Assembly (NCBI RefSeq): GCF_003143755.1
Contig: NZ_QFRI01000002.1
Coordinates: 1 to 64,000, forward strand
From: Algibacter marinivivus
GTDB taxonomy: Bacteria; Bacteroidota; Bacteroidia; Flavobacteriales; Flavobacteriaceae
DNA length: 64,000 nt
Direction of reading: 5' to 3'
The stretch's first letter is position 1. Each line of letters opens with the position of its first letter. Positions 51,500 through 60,155 of this stretch are shown in pieces. A program made the position numbers and the translations under genes. The notes beneath the pieces were generated by a model. That model did no database searches. It was given only the letters and a program-made list of their open reading frames with translations, and had not been told where the DNA came from.

Positions 51500-52816
51500 T
51501 TAGTTTCTTATTTCTGCCAGTTTAGAAGTTAACTCATCTTTTATGGCACTGTTTTCAGTGCTTAGTGGCAATTGATTACTGTTTAGTAGGTTTGGATTTT
51601 CTAAAGGGTTACTACTTAGGTTGTATAAAGCTTCAGAGCCATCATCAAAATAAATGTATTTGTGGGTTGCATTTCTTATGGTATGGTCATCGTTTTCAGT
51701 ATATGTATAATCACGTTTACTATCATTAGAATTATTTAACAAGCCTTTAAAACTTTTACTATCATTAATTTCAGTAGTTTCAGTTCCTGCAATATCAGCA
51801 ATGGTAGCAAATAAATCGGTGGTGTTTATTAAAGCATCTTCACTATCATTCGAACGAGATACATTTTTTCCAGAAATTATCATAGGTACGTTAACACCAC
51901 CTTGATAAATACTTCCTTTTACGCGTCTAGAATTATATCCTTGAGCTACTTGTCCAGGAGTTCCGTTATCACCTATAAAAATAATGACAGTATTTGCTTT
52001 TTCTTCATCACTTAAAGAATTTATTAGTCTGCCCATTTCCTTATCAAGAGCTTCAAGGGCAGCCATATAATAGGGTAGTGGGTTTGAGTCTATACTAGCA
52101 CTATCTGATGCTAAAGCACCTTGATCATGCAAATCATTTGGTGGCAAATGGAAAGGTGTATGAGGTGCATTGTAAGCCAACCATAAAAACCAGGGCTTTG
52201 TTTGAGCATCAACCCAATCTATAGCTAAATCTGTAAATTTCGAAGTTGAATAATCTGTTGAAGTACTTGTAGAACCGTTAATATTTAAAGCCCAATTTGT
52301 ATACGATGGTACGCCACCACCAATAAAACCAGCAAAATAATCTACACCCATATCGTTTGGATGATTTGCATCTCTTGACAAATGCCATTTACCAATTACA
52401 GCGTTGGCATATTCATCATTGGTATTTATGTCTATAAATTTTTGAAGTGAAGTTTCTGAGGTTGAAAGCGGATCATCAACAGCTAAAACATTTGTTCTAA
52501 GTCCGTATTTACCAGTAATAATTCCAGCTCTAGTTGGCGTACATGTTGGGTTAGACCATAAATTATTAAACCTAATCCCTGAAGCCATTAAACTTTGAAG
52601 GTTAGGCATATTTGGTTTTATCGAACCAATATTATAACCAGGTGTTGCATCTAATCCCATATCATCTGCAATAATAAGGAGAATGTTAGGAGAATCGCTT
52701 GTGTTTTCCCCTTCCTCCATCTCTTCCATTTCATCTTCCTCATTAATAGTATCAGAACTATCGCTACAAGCCACTAGACAAAAGGCAAACATAAACAGGT
52801 AAACTAGGTGTTTCAT
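51500..52816 (-). CDS. sulfatase lipoprotein (FGly type)
   Basis: A 438-residue lipoprotein with lipobox LVAC (Cys17), then a Glu-rich linker. The sulfatase N-terminus is NILLIIADDMGLD with metal-binding Asp pair. The formylglycine motif is CTPTRAG at 92-98, so Cys92 is the residue to be oxidised. GKWHLS, APHTPFH and IFIGDNGTPG follow. It probably desulfates algal polysaccharides at the cell surface, and it lies about 10 kb from a GH16 glucanase. The activating sulfatase-modifying enzyme is not in the window. Confidence 0.9.
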   Translation of the reverse strand: MKHLVYLFMFAFCLVACSDSSDTINEEDEMEEMEEGENTSDSPNILLIIADDMGLDATPGYNIGSIKPNMPNLQSLMASGIRFNNLWSNPTCTPTRAGIITGKYGLRTNVLAVDDPLSTSETSLQKFIDINTNDEYANAVIGKWHLSRDANHPNDMGVDYFAGFIGGGVPSYTNWALNINGSTSTSTDYSTSKFTDLAIDWVDAQTKPWFLWLAYNAPHTPFHLPPNDLHDQGALASDSASIDSNPLPYYMAALEALDKEMGRLINSLSDEEKANTVIIFIGDNGTPGQVAQGYNSRRVKGSIYQGGVNVPMIISGKNVSRSNDSEDALINTTDLFATIADIAGTETTEINDSKSFKGLLNNSNDSKRDYTYTENDDHTIRNATHKYIYFDDGSEALYNLSSNPLENPNLLNSNQLPLSTENSAIKDELTSKLAEIRN

Positions 52817-52959
52817 AAATTCAAAAAGATTTGTTTTTCAATAGTTTAGATGATTTCTAAAAAATAAACTTGTGCCTAAGTTGAGAATAATTTTTTAAAC
52901 TGTTAATATTCCTTTGATAATTTCACACTAAACATACTAGAAAAACCCTTTAAAGGTGT

Positions 52960-52967
52960 TATTTTTG
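52960..52967 (+). promoter_or_regulatory. putative -7 box for the DEAD/DEAH helicase gene
   Basis: TATTTTTG, a TAnnTTTG match, 20 bp before the ATG at 52988. Confidence 0.45.
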
Positions 52968-52987
52968 CACGTTGCAAAATTTAAAGT

Positions 52988-54547
52988 ATGTCCGTTACAA
53001 ACGCAGAATTAGAATTAGAAGAAAGAGTAGAGGGTAAAAATTTATACAGTTATCAAAAAGGAGCTATAGATAAAATTTTTACTGCTTTTGAAGAATCTCC
53101 CAAAGATTATCACTTGCTTTATCAATTGCCAACGGGTGGTGGTAAAACGGTTATTTTCTCTGAAATTGTTAGGCAATACTTAAAGCACCACAAAAAGAAG
53201 GTACTTGTTATGACGCACAGAATTGAGTTGTGTAAACAAACTTCAAACATGCTTACTGAATTTGGTGTGCATAATAAAGTGGTTGATAGTAAAGCAGATT
53301 TAAGTGATCAGGGAGAATACAGCTGTTTTGTTGCTATGGTAGAAACTTTAAACAATAGGCTTAATGATGATAAATTAGATATCTCAGATATTGGATTGGT
53401 TATTATTGATGAGGCACATTACAACTCGTTTACAAAATTATTTAAATTTTTTAGTCAGTCGTTTATTTTAGGAGTAACTGCAACGCCTTTAAGTTCTAGT
53501 ATAGAATTACCAATGACCGATAATTATGATGAATTAATTGTTGGAGAAAGTATAGAATCACTTATTGAAAATGGCTTTTTAGCACGTGCAGATATGTATA
53601 CATATAACGTAGGTTTAACCTCGTTAGTAGTTGGTGCAAACGGTGATTATACAGTTAAATCATCAGAAGATTTGTATACCGATAATGATATGCTAACCAA
53701 GTTGATACAAGCATACGAAGAGCGCTGTAAAGGCAAAAAAACTTTAATTTTTAACAACGGTATAAATACCTCTTTACATGTTTATGATACTTTTAGAAGA
53801 GCAGGCTATCCTGTGGCACATTTAGATAATACTAATTCTAAAAAAGAGCGTGCTATGATATTAAAATGGTTTAAGGAAACACCTGATGCTATTTTAACTT
53901 CGGTTAGTATTTTAACTACTGGTTTTGATGAACCTACCGTTGATAGTATTATTCTTAATAGAGCTACAAAATCGTTGACGCTTTATTACCAAATGATTGG
54001 TCGTGGATCGCGTATATTAAAAGATAAAAAGAGTTTTACAGTTGTAGATTTGGGTAATAACTTCCATAGGTTTGGACCATGGGGTGATAATTTAGATTGG
54101 CAGCGTATATTTAAATCGCCTACATACTATCTTGATGCTATTTTAAGTGATGAAGAGCTTGAAAGTAATTTTAGGTATGAAATGCCAGATGCTTTACGTG
54201 CTGAATTTGCTAAATCTGAAGACGTGCATTTTGATGTTCAGAAAACGTATGTAGATTCTATTAGAGGTGGTGAATCTTCAAAAGTAGTTTTAGAACGCTC
54301 CATAGAACAACATGCTAAAATCTGTATTGAAAATAGTGAAGATGTTTATGATGCCTTAGCATTAGCTAAGCAACTTGGTGATGATATAGACTTTAGAATT
54401 CAGCGCTATACCAAGTGCATTAGCAAAAGTACTTTTAATTTTGTGCAATGGCTTAAAGGCGATTACAGAAAGAAACTGAACTCTTACTTACGCCAGAATT
54501 TTGATGAGGTTTTTGAGCAGATTCATGGGTATCCACCTGAGGATTAA
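52988..54547 (+). CDS. superfamily 2 DEAD/DEAH-type helicase (SSL2/RadD-like)
   Basis: A 519-residue SF2 helicase. The Q-like segment YSYQKGAIDKIF precedes Walker A LPTGGGKTVIFSEI (about 47-60). Walker B is LVIIDEAHYN, motif III GVTATPLSS, motif V SILTTGFDEPTVD and motif VI QMIGRGSRILKDKK. The C-terminal 130 residues are helical with no nuclease motif I can see. This compact layout resembles RadD/YejH-type repair helicases. It stands alone with its own promoter. Confidence 0.9.
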   Translation: MSVTNAELELEERVEGKNLYSYQKGAIDKIFTAFEESPKDYHLLYQLPTGGGKTVIFSEIVRQYLKHHKKKVLVMTHRIELCKQTSNMLTEFGVHNKVVDSKADLSDQGEYSCFVAMVETLNNRLNDDKLDISDIGLVIIDEAHYNSFTKLFKFFSQSFILGVTATPLSSSIELPMTDNYDELIVGESIESLIENGFLARADMYTYNVGLTSLVVGANGDYTVKSSEDLYTDNDMLTKLIQAYEERCKGKKTLIFNNGINTSLHVYDTFRRAGYPVAHLDNTNSKKERAMILKWFKETPDAILTSVSILTTGFDEPTVDSIILNRATKSLTLYYQMIGRGSRILKDKKSFTVVDLGNNFHRFGPWGDNLDWQRIFKSPTYYLDAILSDEELESNFRYEMPDALRAEFAKSEDVHFDVQKTYVDSIRGGESSKVVLERSIEQHAKICIENSEDVYDALALAKQLGDDIDFRIQRYTKCISKSTFNFVQWLKGDYRKKLNSYLRQNFDEVFEQIHGYPPED

Positions 54548-54611
54548 TTGGTTAATTTATATTGGATTTTACAAAAAAGTCTTAGCTTTTCTAGTTATTT
54601 GTGGTTTTTAC

Positions 54612-54684
54612 GAATTTGAGTCTATCAGAAAAAATTGATAACTTCGTTTCATTCAGAATATAAGTCATACAAACGACTCATATT
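54612..54684 (+). promoter_or_regulatory. dyad-containing sequence shared with the region upstream of the TIR/NDT-like gene
   Basis: Related to 10104-10170. The dyad is AATATAAGTCAT (54657-54668) and ACGACTCATATT (54673-54684), 4 bp apart, matching at 10 of 12 positions. The outermost pair is A-T here and G-C in the other copy, so the symmetry is preserved by paired change. The palindromic TATCA/TGATA is also present. It ends 47 bp before the AraC ATG. Confidence 0.5.
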
Positions 54685-54731
54685 TTGCAAAATATTAGGA
54701 ATAATTAAACCTAATTGAGATAAATACAAGA

Positions 54732-55583
54732 ATGAATCGTGAAATCATAGACATAAATGATTATACCATTTTATTGGAAGAAGCTTCTACCGATAAAAAC
54801 TTAATTGATTCATGTTTTTTTGATGAACCTGTAATAGCTATCGCTTTTTATGGTGCGGGTGATGTTGGACTTAATGTAAAGTTTGATGAAAAAATAAAAA
54901 AATTTCATCATACAAAGGGTATGGTTTTATCATTCTACGCAAATAATAAAGTAGAATTTGAACATCATGTATCAAAATTAAAGCCGCTTCAATGTTTAGT
55001 AATAGCAACAACTATTAAAAACATAGACAAATTACAAAATAGCGAAGGTCACTTTTTAGAAAAGTTTTTGCATCAGTTAGTACACCCAAAAGATCATTAT
55101 GTTGGAGGTCCTGTATTTAATATGAGCCCAGAAATGTTTCTATTAGTTGAGCAATTCTTTAGCAATACCTATGTAGGAGAGATTAAAATGATGTTCTATA
55201 AAAGTCATATAGCTGCTTTACTTTCTCATTATTTTGCGCAACTAGCCAACCAACAAAATACACCACTTAATAATTCGCTATTAGAAAAAATTAATCTAGC
55301 ACAAGAAATTTTACTTTCAGACTTAGAAAATCCACCTTCCTTAACCGAATTGGCTCATAAAATTGGAACTAATACCAACAAACTAAAAATAGAATTCAAA
55401 GCGCAGTTTGGTGTTCCTGTTTTTAAATACTTACAAAACGAACGATTAAAAAAAGCATATAATTTAATAAAGAAAGAACGAAAAACTATTCAAGAAGCTG
55501 CTTGGGCTGTAGGTTATGATAGTTTAGGCTCTTTCTCTAACGCTTTTGAAAAAAAGTTTGGTTATAGACCTAGCCAAGTATAA
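54732..55583 (+). CDS. AraC family transcriptional regulator
   Basis: A 283-residue regulator. Residues 1-180 are the ligand/oligomerisation part, with no family I can name. Residues about 185-283 are the double helix-turn-helix: LEKINLAQEILLSDLENPPSLTELAHKIGTNTNKLKIEFKAQFG, then KYLQNERLKKAYNLIKKERKTIQEAAWAVGYDSLGSFSNAFEKKFGYRPSQ, with the hallmark FGYRPSQ end. It probably controls the membrane-protein/NmrA operon just downstream, where a tandem direct repeat suits an AraC operator. Confidence 0.92.
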   Translation: MNREIIDINDYTILLEEASTDKNLIDSCFFDEPVIAIAFYGAGDVGLNVKFDEKIKKFHHTKGMVLSFYANNKVEFEHHVSKLKPLQCLVIATTIKNIDKLQNSEGHFLEKFLHQLVHPKDHYVGGPVFNMSPEMFLLVEQFFSNTYVGEIKMMFYKSHIAALLSHYFAQLANQQNTPLNNSLLEKINLAQEILLSDLENPPSLTELAHKIGTNTNKLKIEFKAQFGVPVFKYLQNERLKKAYNLIKKERKTIQEAAWAVGYDSLGSFSNAFEKKFGYRPSQV

Positions 55584-55620
55584 AATTCTTTTCGAATAAA
55601 TTATAATTCTTTTTGAATAA
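55584..55620 (+). promoter_or_regulatory. tandem 16-bp direct repeat, probable AraC operator
   Basis: AATTCTTTTCGAATAA (55584-55599) and AATTCTTTTTGAATAA (55605-55620) differ at one base and are 21 bp apart start to start, which is two helical turns, as in AraC-type half-sites. They lie directly after the AraC stop and just before the -33 region of the next promoter (-7 box at 55642). Confidence 0.65.
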
Positions 55621-55641
55621 GTCGCTGGCTTACAGCTACAA

Positions 55642-55649
55642 TAAATTTG
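55642..55649 (+). promoter_or_regulatory. putative -7 box for the DUF5367-DUF1772-NmrA operon
   Basis: TAAATTTG, a TAnnTTTG match, 23 bp before the ATG at 55673. It has no TTG -33 box, consistent with activation by the operator directly upstream. Confidence 0.5.
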
Positions 55650-55672
55650 TATCATAATTAAAAACAAAAATT

Positions 55673-56065
55673 ATGATTAGTAAAAATTTATTTAGCATTC
55701 TATGTGGCATTTTAGTTTGGGTTTTAGGAGTTGGCTTTTACCTCTTTTCCTATTATATACCTTTTTTAGAAAACCCTGAATTACAATCAAATATCATACT
55801 AGCTTTAGGCATTATACCTAGCGCATGTTTAGGGACTTATCTGTTCTATAGAAACCACTACATGAAACCATCTGCATTGGCTATTACATTTGTAATTGTG
55901 GCTACTGTATTAGATGTATTGATAACAGTTCCTGCTTTTATAATACCGTATGGTGGGAGTTATTCAAAATTCTTTGGAGACCCTATGTTTTATACCATAG
56001 TAGTTGAGTTTTACTTCATTGTATTGTATTTCGGTACTCATTTAACAAAAAAAATAAAAGCATGA
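55673..56065 (+). CDS. DUF5367-like four-helix membrane protein
   Basis: A 130-residue integral membrane protein with four hydrophobic helices (about 6-30, 40-60, 68-92, 105-125) and the segment DVLITVPAFIIPYGGSYSKFFGDPMFYTIVVEFY, which fits DUF5367. It overlaps the DUF1772 gene by four bases (ATGA). Function unknown; it is first in the operon after the likely AraC operator. Confidence 0.75.
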   Translation: MISKNLFSILCGILVWVLGVGFYLFSYYIPFLENPELQSNIILALGIIPSACLGTYLFYRNHYMKPSALAITFVIVATVLDVLITVPAFIIPYGGSYSKFFGDPMFYTIVVEFYFIVLYFGTHLTKKIKA

Positions 56066-56541
56066 AAACAACAGCTCTTTTTATAACAATTTTATTGAAT
56101 GCACTTTCTACAGGCTTTTTCTTCGCTTGGTCCGTTTCGGTTATACTGGGAACAAAAAAAGTAGGCGATTTCACTTACTTGGAAAGCATGCAGAGTATCA
56201 ATAAAGAAATCTTAAACCCAGCATTCTTTATTGTGTTCTTTGGAAGCCTTATTATGTTGGTAATGTCCGCCAGTATGCAGTTTAATAACAAATCAATGTT
56301 TGGGTTGGTTTTAGCATCAGCAATCATATACCTAATTGGGACTTTTGGTATTACAGCCTTTGGAAATGTTCCTTTAAATAATGAATTAGAAGCATTAAAC
56401 ATTACCAAACTGAGCATATTAGAATTAAAAAACTTTAGAACCTATTATGAAAGTGCTTGGAATCAATATCATAACATACGAACCATTTCAAGTATAATTT
56501 CATTCATACTATTACTTATATCAATATTTATTAAAAAATAA
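56062..56541 (+). CDS. DUF1772 (anthrone-oxygenase-like) membrane protein
   Basis: A 159-residue membrane protein with four hydrophobic helices. Near the third helix is GTFGITAFGNVPLNNELEAL, the conserved NVPLNxxL motif of DUF1772, followed by YYESAWNQYHNIRTI, where W-x-x-x-H-x-x-R is also conserved. Some homologues are linked to anthrone oxygenation in fungi, but the bacterial role is unknown. It sits between DUF5367 and NmrA in one operon. Confidence 0.8.
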   Translation: MKTTALFITILLNALSTGFFFAWSVSVILGTKKVGDFTYLESMQSINKEILNPAFFIVFFGSLIMLVMSASMQFNNKSMFGLVLASAIIYLIGTFGITAFGNVPLNNELEALNITKLSILELKNFRTYYESAWNQYHNIRTISSIISFILLLISIFIKK

Positions 56542-56558
56542 TTTTAAAACAATTCATT

Positions 56559-57395
56559 ATGAAAACGAACATTTTAGTTATCGGAGGAACCGGAAAAACT
56601 GGTCGCCGAGTAGTAGAACAATTACAAAACAAAGGAATTGAACCAAGAATTGGCTCAAGAAACGCATCACCAAGCTTTGATTGGGATAATAAAGACACTT
56701 GGGTAAATGCTTTACAAGGCATAGAAAGAATGTATGTAACCTATTATCCTGATTTAGCTGTCCCAGGAGCCAAAGAGGCCATACAGAGTTTAACTTATTT
56801 AGCTAAAGAGTTAGGTGTTAAAAAAATGGTTTTACTCTCTGGAAAAGGGGAAACAGAAGCTGAAGCTTGTGAAAAAATTGTGATAAATTCTGGTATGGAT
56901 TATACCATAGTTAGAGCGTCTTGGTTTAACCAAAATTGGAGCGAAAGTTTCTTTTTAGAACCTATTTTATCTGGAGAAGTAGCATTGCCAATGTCTGATG
57001 TTTTAATTCCATTTGTAGATGCAAATGATATTGCAGAAGTTGCTGCAACTGTATTACTAGATGATGCTTTTAATGGAGAGATCATTGAGGTAACAGGACC
57101 AGAATTAATTACATTTAAGCAAGTCGTTGATATCATTTCGAAGACTATTGACAGAAGTTTAAATTTCTATGACATCACATTAGAACAATATATTGATGGC
57201 ATGAAACAAATGCAAATACCAAATGATGTTGTTTGGTTAATTGAGTATTTATTTAGTCATGTCTTAACCAATCCGAAAAATCAGTTAGTAATTAATGATA
57301 TAGAGAAAGTTCTGGGCAGAAAAGCAAAAACATTTTTAGAATATGCGCAAGAAACTGCTCAAACTGGTATTTGGAATCAGGTAAGCGCTGCATAA
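56559..57395 (+). CDS. NmrA-like NAD(P)-binding protein
   Basis: A 278-residue atypical SDR. The nucleotide-binding motif is ILVIGGTGKTGRRVVEQL (5-22). It has VLLSGKGETEAEACEKIVINSGMDYTIVRASWFNQNWSE, typical of NmrA/HSCARG proteins. It lacks a clear Tyr-x3-Lys pair, so it may act as a redox sensor or an unusual reductase. Last gene in the AraC-controlled operon; a terminator follows. Confidence 0.85.
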   Translation: MKTNILVIGGTGKTGRRVVEQLQNKGIEPRIGSRNASPSFDWDNKDTWVNALQGIERMYVTYYPDLAVPGAKEAIQSLTYLAKELGVKKMVLLSGKGETEAEACEKIVINSGMDYTIVRASWFNQNWSESFFLEPILSGEVALPMSDVLIPFVDANDIAEVAATVLLDDAFNGEIIEVTGPELITFKQVVDIISKTIDRSLNFYDITLEQYIDGMKQMQIPNDVVWLIEYLFSHVLTNPKNQLVINDIEKVLGRKAKTFLEYAQETAQTGIWNQVSAA

Positions 57396-57406
57396 CTTAT
57401 ATAAAT

Positions 57407-57447
57407 AATAGCGATTTGAGTTTTATATTCAAGTCGCTATTCTTTTT
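57407..57447 (+). terminator. intrinsic terminator of the NmrA operon
   Basis: AATAGCGA and TCGCTATT close a stem with an inner TTGA/TCAA pair, followed by a T run (CTTTTTAT). Confidence 0.8.
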
Positions 57448-57534
57448 ATCTTTCGAATAGGGCTAAATATTAACTAGCTATTAATATTCAGGGCCGTTAA
57501 GCGATACTCCAAAACAACAACCCTCAGCAAATGG

Positions 57535-57686
57535 CCCCGCGTTAGGGGTTGCAGTGGATAGCCCACAGCTTTTGCAGTTTAGTGCATAAGCGAAGACTTG
57601 CAACGAAACATTTATGCTCATGAATTCAAAAATTTAAAATAGAAATGCATCAATAAAAGCCCGACCCTTTACGGGTAATGCCCAAA
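57535..57686 (+). repeat. two-hairpin dispersed repeat, copy B, interrupted by about 48 bp
   Basis: This 447-bp gap (57396-57842) holds no gene. CCCCGCGTTAGGGGTTGCAG opens the repeat. Hairpin 1 is GCTTTTGCA (57568-57576) with TGCATAAGC (57583-57591), and hairpin 2 is ACCC/GGGT (57664-57676), before TAATGCCCAAAT. Between them is an extra stretch, 57608-57655, absent from copy A; it resembles the start of the GH16 gene. The sequence upstream, GGCCGTTAAGCGA, matches the CCGTTAAACGA that also precedes copy A. The rest of the gap up to the cold-shock gene has only a TATCTTTA box at 57796-57803. Confidence 0.7.
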
Positions 57687-57842
57687 TATTTATTTTAATA
57701 CTAGCACAAGTTAAGTTCAGGTTGCTTTTTATCTTGATTATTGTGCGGTGAGCCTATTAATGGGTTGATTATTATAGGATGAGAAATATTAGGCGTATCT
57801 TTACAGTCTACAAATATTTAAAACACAGAGGATTTTTAAACT

Positions 57843-58298
57843 ATGGCAAAATCGCAAGTAACATTTAACAAAATTGAAAAAGAAAAAAAACGCTTAAAGA
57901 AACGAGAAGAAAAGCAAAAAAAGAAAGAAGCTCGTAAGGCAGAAAAGGAAGCAAGTGGTACATCTGGTATTCAGTTTGCATATGTTGATTTTAACGGTAA
58001 TTTAACTGATACGCCTCCAGACCCAGCAATGCGTGAAAAGGTTGAGGCAGAAAGTATTGAGTTAGGAATTCCTAAAAAAGAGGACAGAGAAGAGGAGGAG
58101 CCAGCAAACAAAGAGGGTAAAGTATCTTTCTTTGACCACTCTAAAGGTTTTGGTTTTATAATTGATAGCATAAACCAAGAAAAATATTTTGTACATGTTA
58201 GCGGATTGCTTGAGGATATTGAGGAAAACGATAAAGTAACTTACGAGTTAGAGCGTGGGCAAAAGGGTATGAATGCCGTAAGAGTTAAGAAAATATAA
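57843..58298 (+). CDS. cold-shock-domain protein with basic N-terminal extension
   Basis: A 151-residue protein. Residues 10-40 are a very basic Lys/Glu-rich helix (EKEKKRLKKREEKQKKKEARKAEKE), and 85-151 are a cold-shock domain with RNP1 KGFGFI and RNP2 KYFVHVSG. Extended proteins of this kind bind single-stranded nucleic acid and are common in Bacteroidota. They may act as RNA chaperones. Upstream TATCTTTA is a near match to the -7 motif. A hairpin follows the gene. Confidence 0.9.
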   Translation: MAKSQVTFNKIEKEKKRLKKREEKQKKKEARKAEKEASGTSGIQFAYVDFNGNLTDTPPDPAMREKVEAESIELGIPKKEDREEEEPANKEGKVSFFDHSKGFGFIIDSINQEKYFVHVSGLLEDIEENDKVTYELERGQKGMNAVRVKKI

Positions 58299-58302
58299 AG
58301 TT

Positions 58303-58324
58303 TTTCTGGTTTATTTTCCAGAAA
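58303..58324 (+). terminator. putative terminator after the cold-shock gene
   Basis: TTTCTGG and CCAGAAA form a 7-bp stem around TTTATTTT, four bases after the stop. The T run is short. Confidence 0.5.
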
Positions 58325-58347
58325 TCTAATCATACAAAAGGCTAAAT

Positions 58348-59262
58348 ATGAGTGTATCGCGTAAAACGGTTCTTATCATTTTAGCCTTTTTTGCTATTTA
58401 TGTAATTTGGGGTTCTACGTACCTTTTAAATAAAATAGCTGTTACGCAGTTGGCACCGTTTTTTCTTTCGGGTGTACGTTTTGCAGTTGCCAGTGTTATT
58501 ATTTTTATAATAGCTAAATCTTTAAAAGTTAGTTTATATATTTCAAAAAAACAGCTACTTAACACTACCATTTCAGGCTTTTTGTTTTTAACTTTAGGTA
58601 ACGGGCTTGCTGTTGTTGCACTACAATATATTGATAGTGGTTTTGCAGCTTTAGAGATTGCGTCTCAACCTTTGGTGGTACTTATTATGATGCGTATACT
58701 TTTAGGTAAACGTATTTCTACAATGTCTTACATTGGCGTAGTTTTAGGTTTTATAGGTGTATTTCTTTTAGTGAGCCAAAAAGAAATTATAAGTAAAGAC
58801 GGGCAGATTTTAGGAATGATTTTAATTTTTGCTTGTATGCTAAGTTGGGCTTACGGGAGTATTTTTGTTGGTAAAGCTGACTTACCTTCAAACATATTTG
58901 TAAATGCGGGTTACCAAATGCTTACTGGTGGTATTATGCTTGCTATTGTTAGTATATTTTTAGGTGAATCTTGGGTGCTACCTAACTTGTGGGAAACGGA
59001 TGTAAAATGGTCTATGCTTGGGTTAATTATCTTTGGAAGTATTATTGCTTTTACATCTTTTAATTTTCTTTTAAAAGAGGTCTCCCCAGAAAAAGTAGCA
59101 ACTAATACGTATGTAAACCCCATTATTGCTCTAATTCTAGGTTGGTGGATTTTAGATGAACATATTACTTTGCAATCTATAATTGCTGCTGTGGTTTTAC
59201 TTACTGGTGTTTATTTTATAAATACGAAACGTACTTTTAAATTAAAAAATATTGGACGTTAA
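58348..59262 (+). CDS. EamA-type drug/metabolite transporter 1
   Basis: A 304-residue inner-membrane protein with ten hydrophobic helices in two EamA repeats. N-terminal FFAIYVIWGSTYLLNKIAV matches the YedA/RhaT-like conserved start, and the second repeat ends GWWILDEHITLQSIIAAVVLLTGVYF. It exports an unknown metabolite. Its 3' end overlaps the second EamA gene by 11 bp. Confidence 0.9.
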   Translation: MSVSRKTVLIILAFFAIYVIWGSTYLLNKIAVTQLAPFFLSGVRFAVASVIIFIIAKSLKVSLYISKKQLLNTTISGFLFLTLGNGLAVVALQYIDSGFAALEIASQPLVVLIMMRILLGKRISTMSYIGVVLGFIGVFLLVSQKEIISKDGQILGMILIFACMLSWAYGSIFVGKADLPSNIFVNAGYQMLTGGIMLAIVSIFLGESWVLPNLWETDVKWSMLGLIIFGSIIAFTSFNFLLKEVSPEKVATNTYVNPIIALILGWWILDEHITLQSIIAAVVLLTGVYFINTKRTFKLKNIGR

Positions 59263-60091
59263 ACAAGCTGTAAAATTTATGCTGATAAGCACTTTGGCAT
59301 TTGCAAGCATGAATGCTATTGTTAAGCATCTAGTGCATATGAATGCTTTTCAAATTGTGTTTTTCAGATCTGTAAGTTCATTGTTTTTCACGTTTGGATT
59401 TTTACTTAAAAATAAGATTCCAGTTTTAGGAACAAACAGAAAGCTTTTGGTTTTAAGAGGCTTAGTAGGTGTTACCTCTATGAGTTTATTTTTTATGTCT
59501 ACCAAATATTTACCTATTGGCACCGCAGTATCTTTACGTTATATGGCTCCAATATTCGCTGGAGTTTTTGCTATTTATTTTCTGAAGGAAAAAATAAAAC
59601 CTTTGCAATGGTTATTTTTTACTATGGCTTTTGTTGGTGTTTTAATTTTAAAGGGCTTTGATACTGAATTGGATGGTTTTGGGCTGCTTTTAGTTTTTAT
59701 ATCTGCCGTTTTTAGCGGACTGGTTTACATTGTAATTAGTAAAATAGGGAAGAGTAACCATCCTGTAGTTGTTGTAAACTATTTTATGGTTATTTCTACC
59801 ATTGTAGGTGGCATATTATCTATTAATAATTGGGTGAACCCTAAAGGAATAGAATGGCTTATGGTATTTGGCCTTGGTATGTTTGGTTATTTTGGGCAGG
59901 TTTATATGACTAAAGCTTTTCAAATTGCATCAACTAACCAAGTAGCACCGTTAAAGTATTTGGAGGTTATTTTCACACTTTTAATTGGAGCACTATTGTT
60001 TAGCGAGGTTTACACTTTATATAGCCTTTTAGGTATTACCATGATTATTTTTGGGTTAATACTTAACGCCATGTACAAAGGCAAAAAATAA
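59252..60091 (+). CDS. EamA-type drug/metabolite transporter 2, TTG start
   Basis: A 279-residue ten-helix transporter of the same superfamily. It has FQIVFFRSVSSLFFTFGFL, LRGLVGVTSMSLFFMSTKYLPIGTAVSLRYMAPIFAGVFAIYFLKEKI and a matching C-terminal repeat with QVAPLKYLEVIFTLLIGALLFSEVY. The first codon is TTG at 59252, overlapping gene 1; an ATG at 59279 would give a start inside helix 1. It may be a paralogue, but it is clearly diverged from gene 1. Confidence 0.88.
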   Translation: MDVKQAVKFMLISTLAFASMNAIVKHLVHMNAFQIVFFRSVSSLFFTFGFLLKNKIPVLGTNRKLLVLRGLVGVTSMSLFFMSTKYLPIGTAVSLRYMAPIFAGVFAIYFLKEKIKPLQWLFFTMAFVGVLILKGFDTELDGFGLLLVFISAVFSGLVYIVISKIGKSNHPVVVVNYFMVISTIVGGILSINNWVNPKGIEWLMVFGLGMFGYFGQVYMTKAFQIASTNQVAPLKYLEVIFTLLIGALLFSEVYTLYSLLGITMIIFGLILNAMYKGKK

Positions 60092-60117
60092 GCACCTTAT
60101 TAAAGGTATTTAATTTG

Positions 60118-60125
60118 TAATTTTG
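60118..60125 (+). promoter_or_regulatory. putative -7 box for the glycosyltransferase gene
   Basis: TAATTTTG, a TAnnTTTG match, 30 bp before the ATG at 60156. Confidence 0.45.
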
Positions 60126-60155
60126 CTGCGCTTTATTTTATAAAAAAGTATTTAA

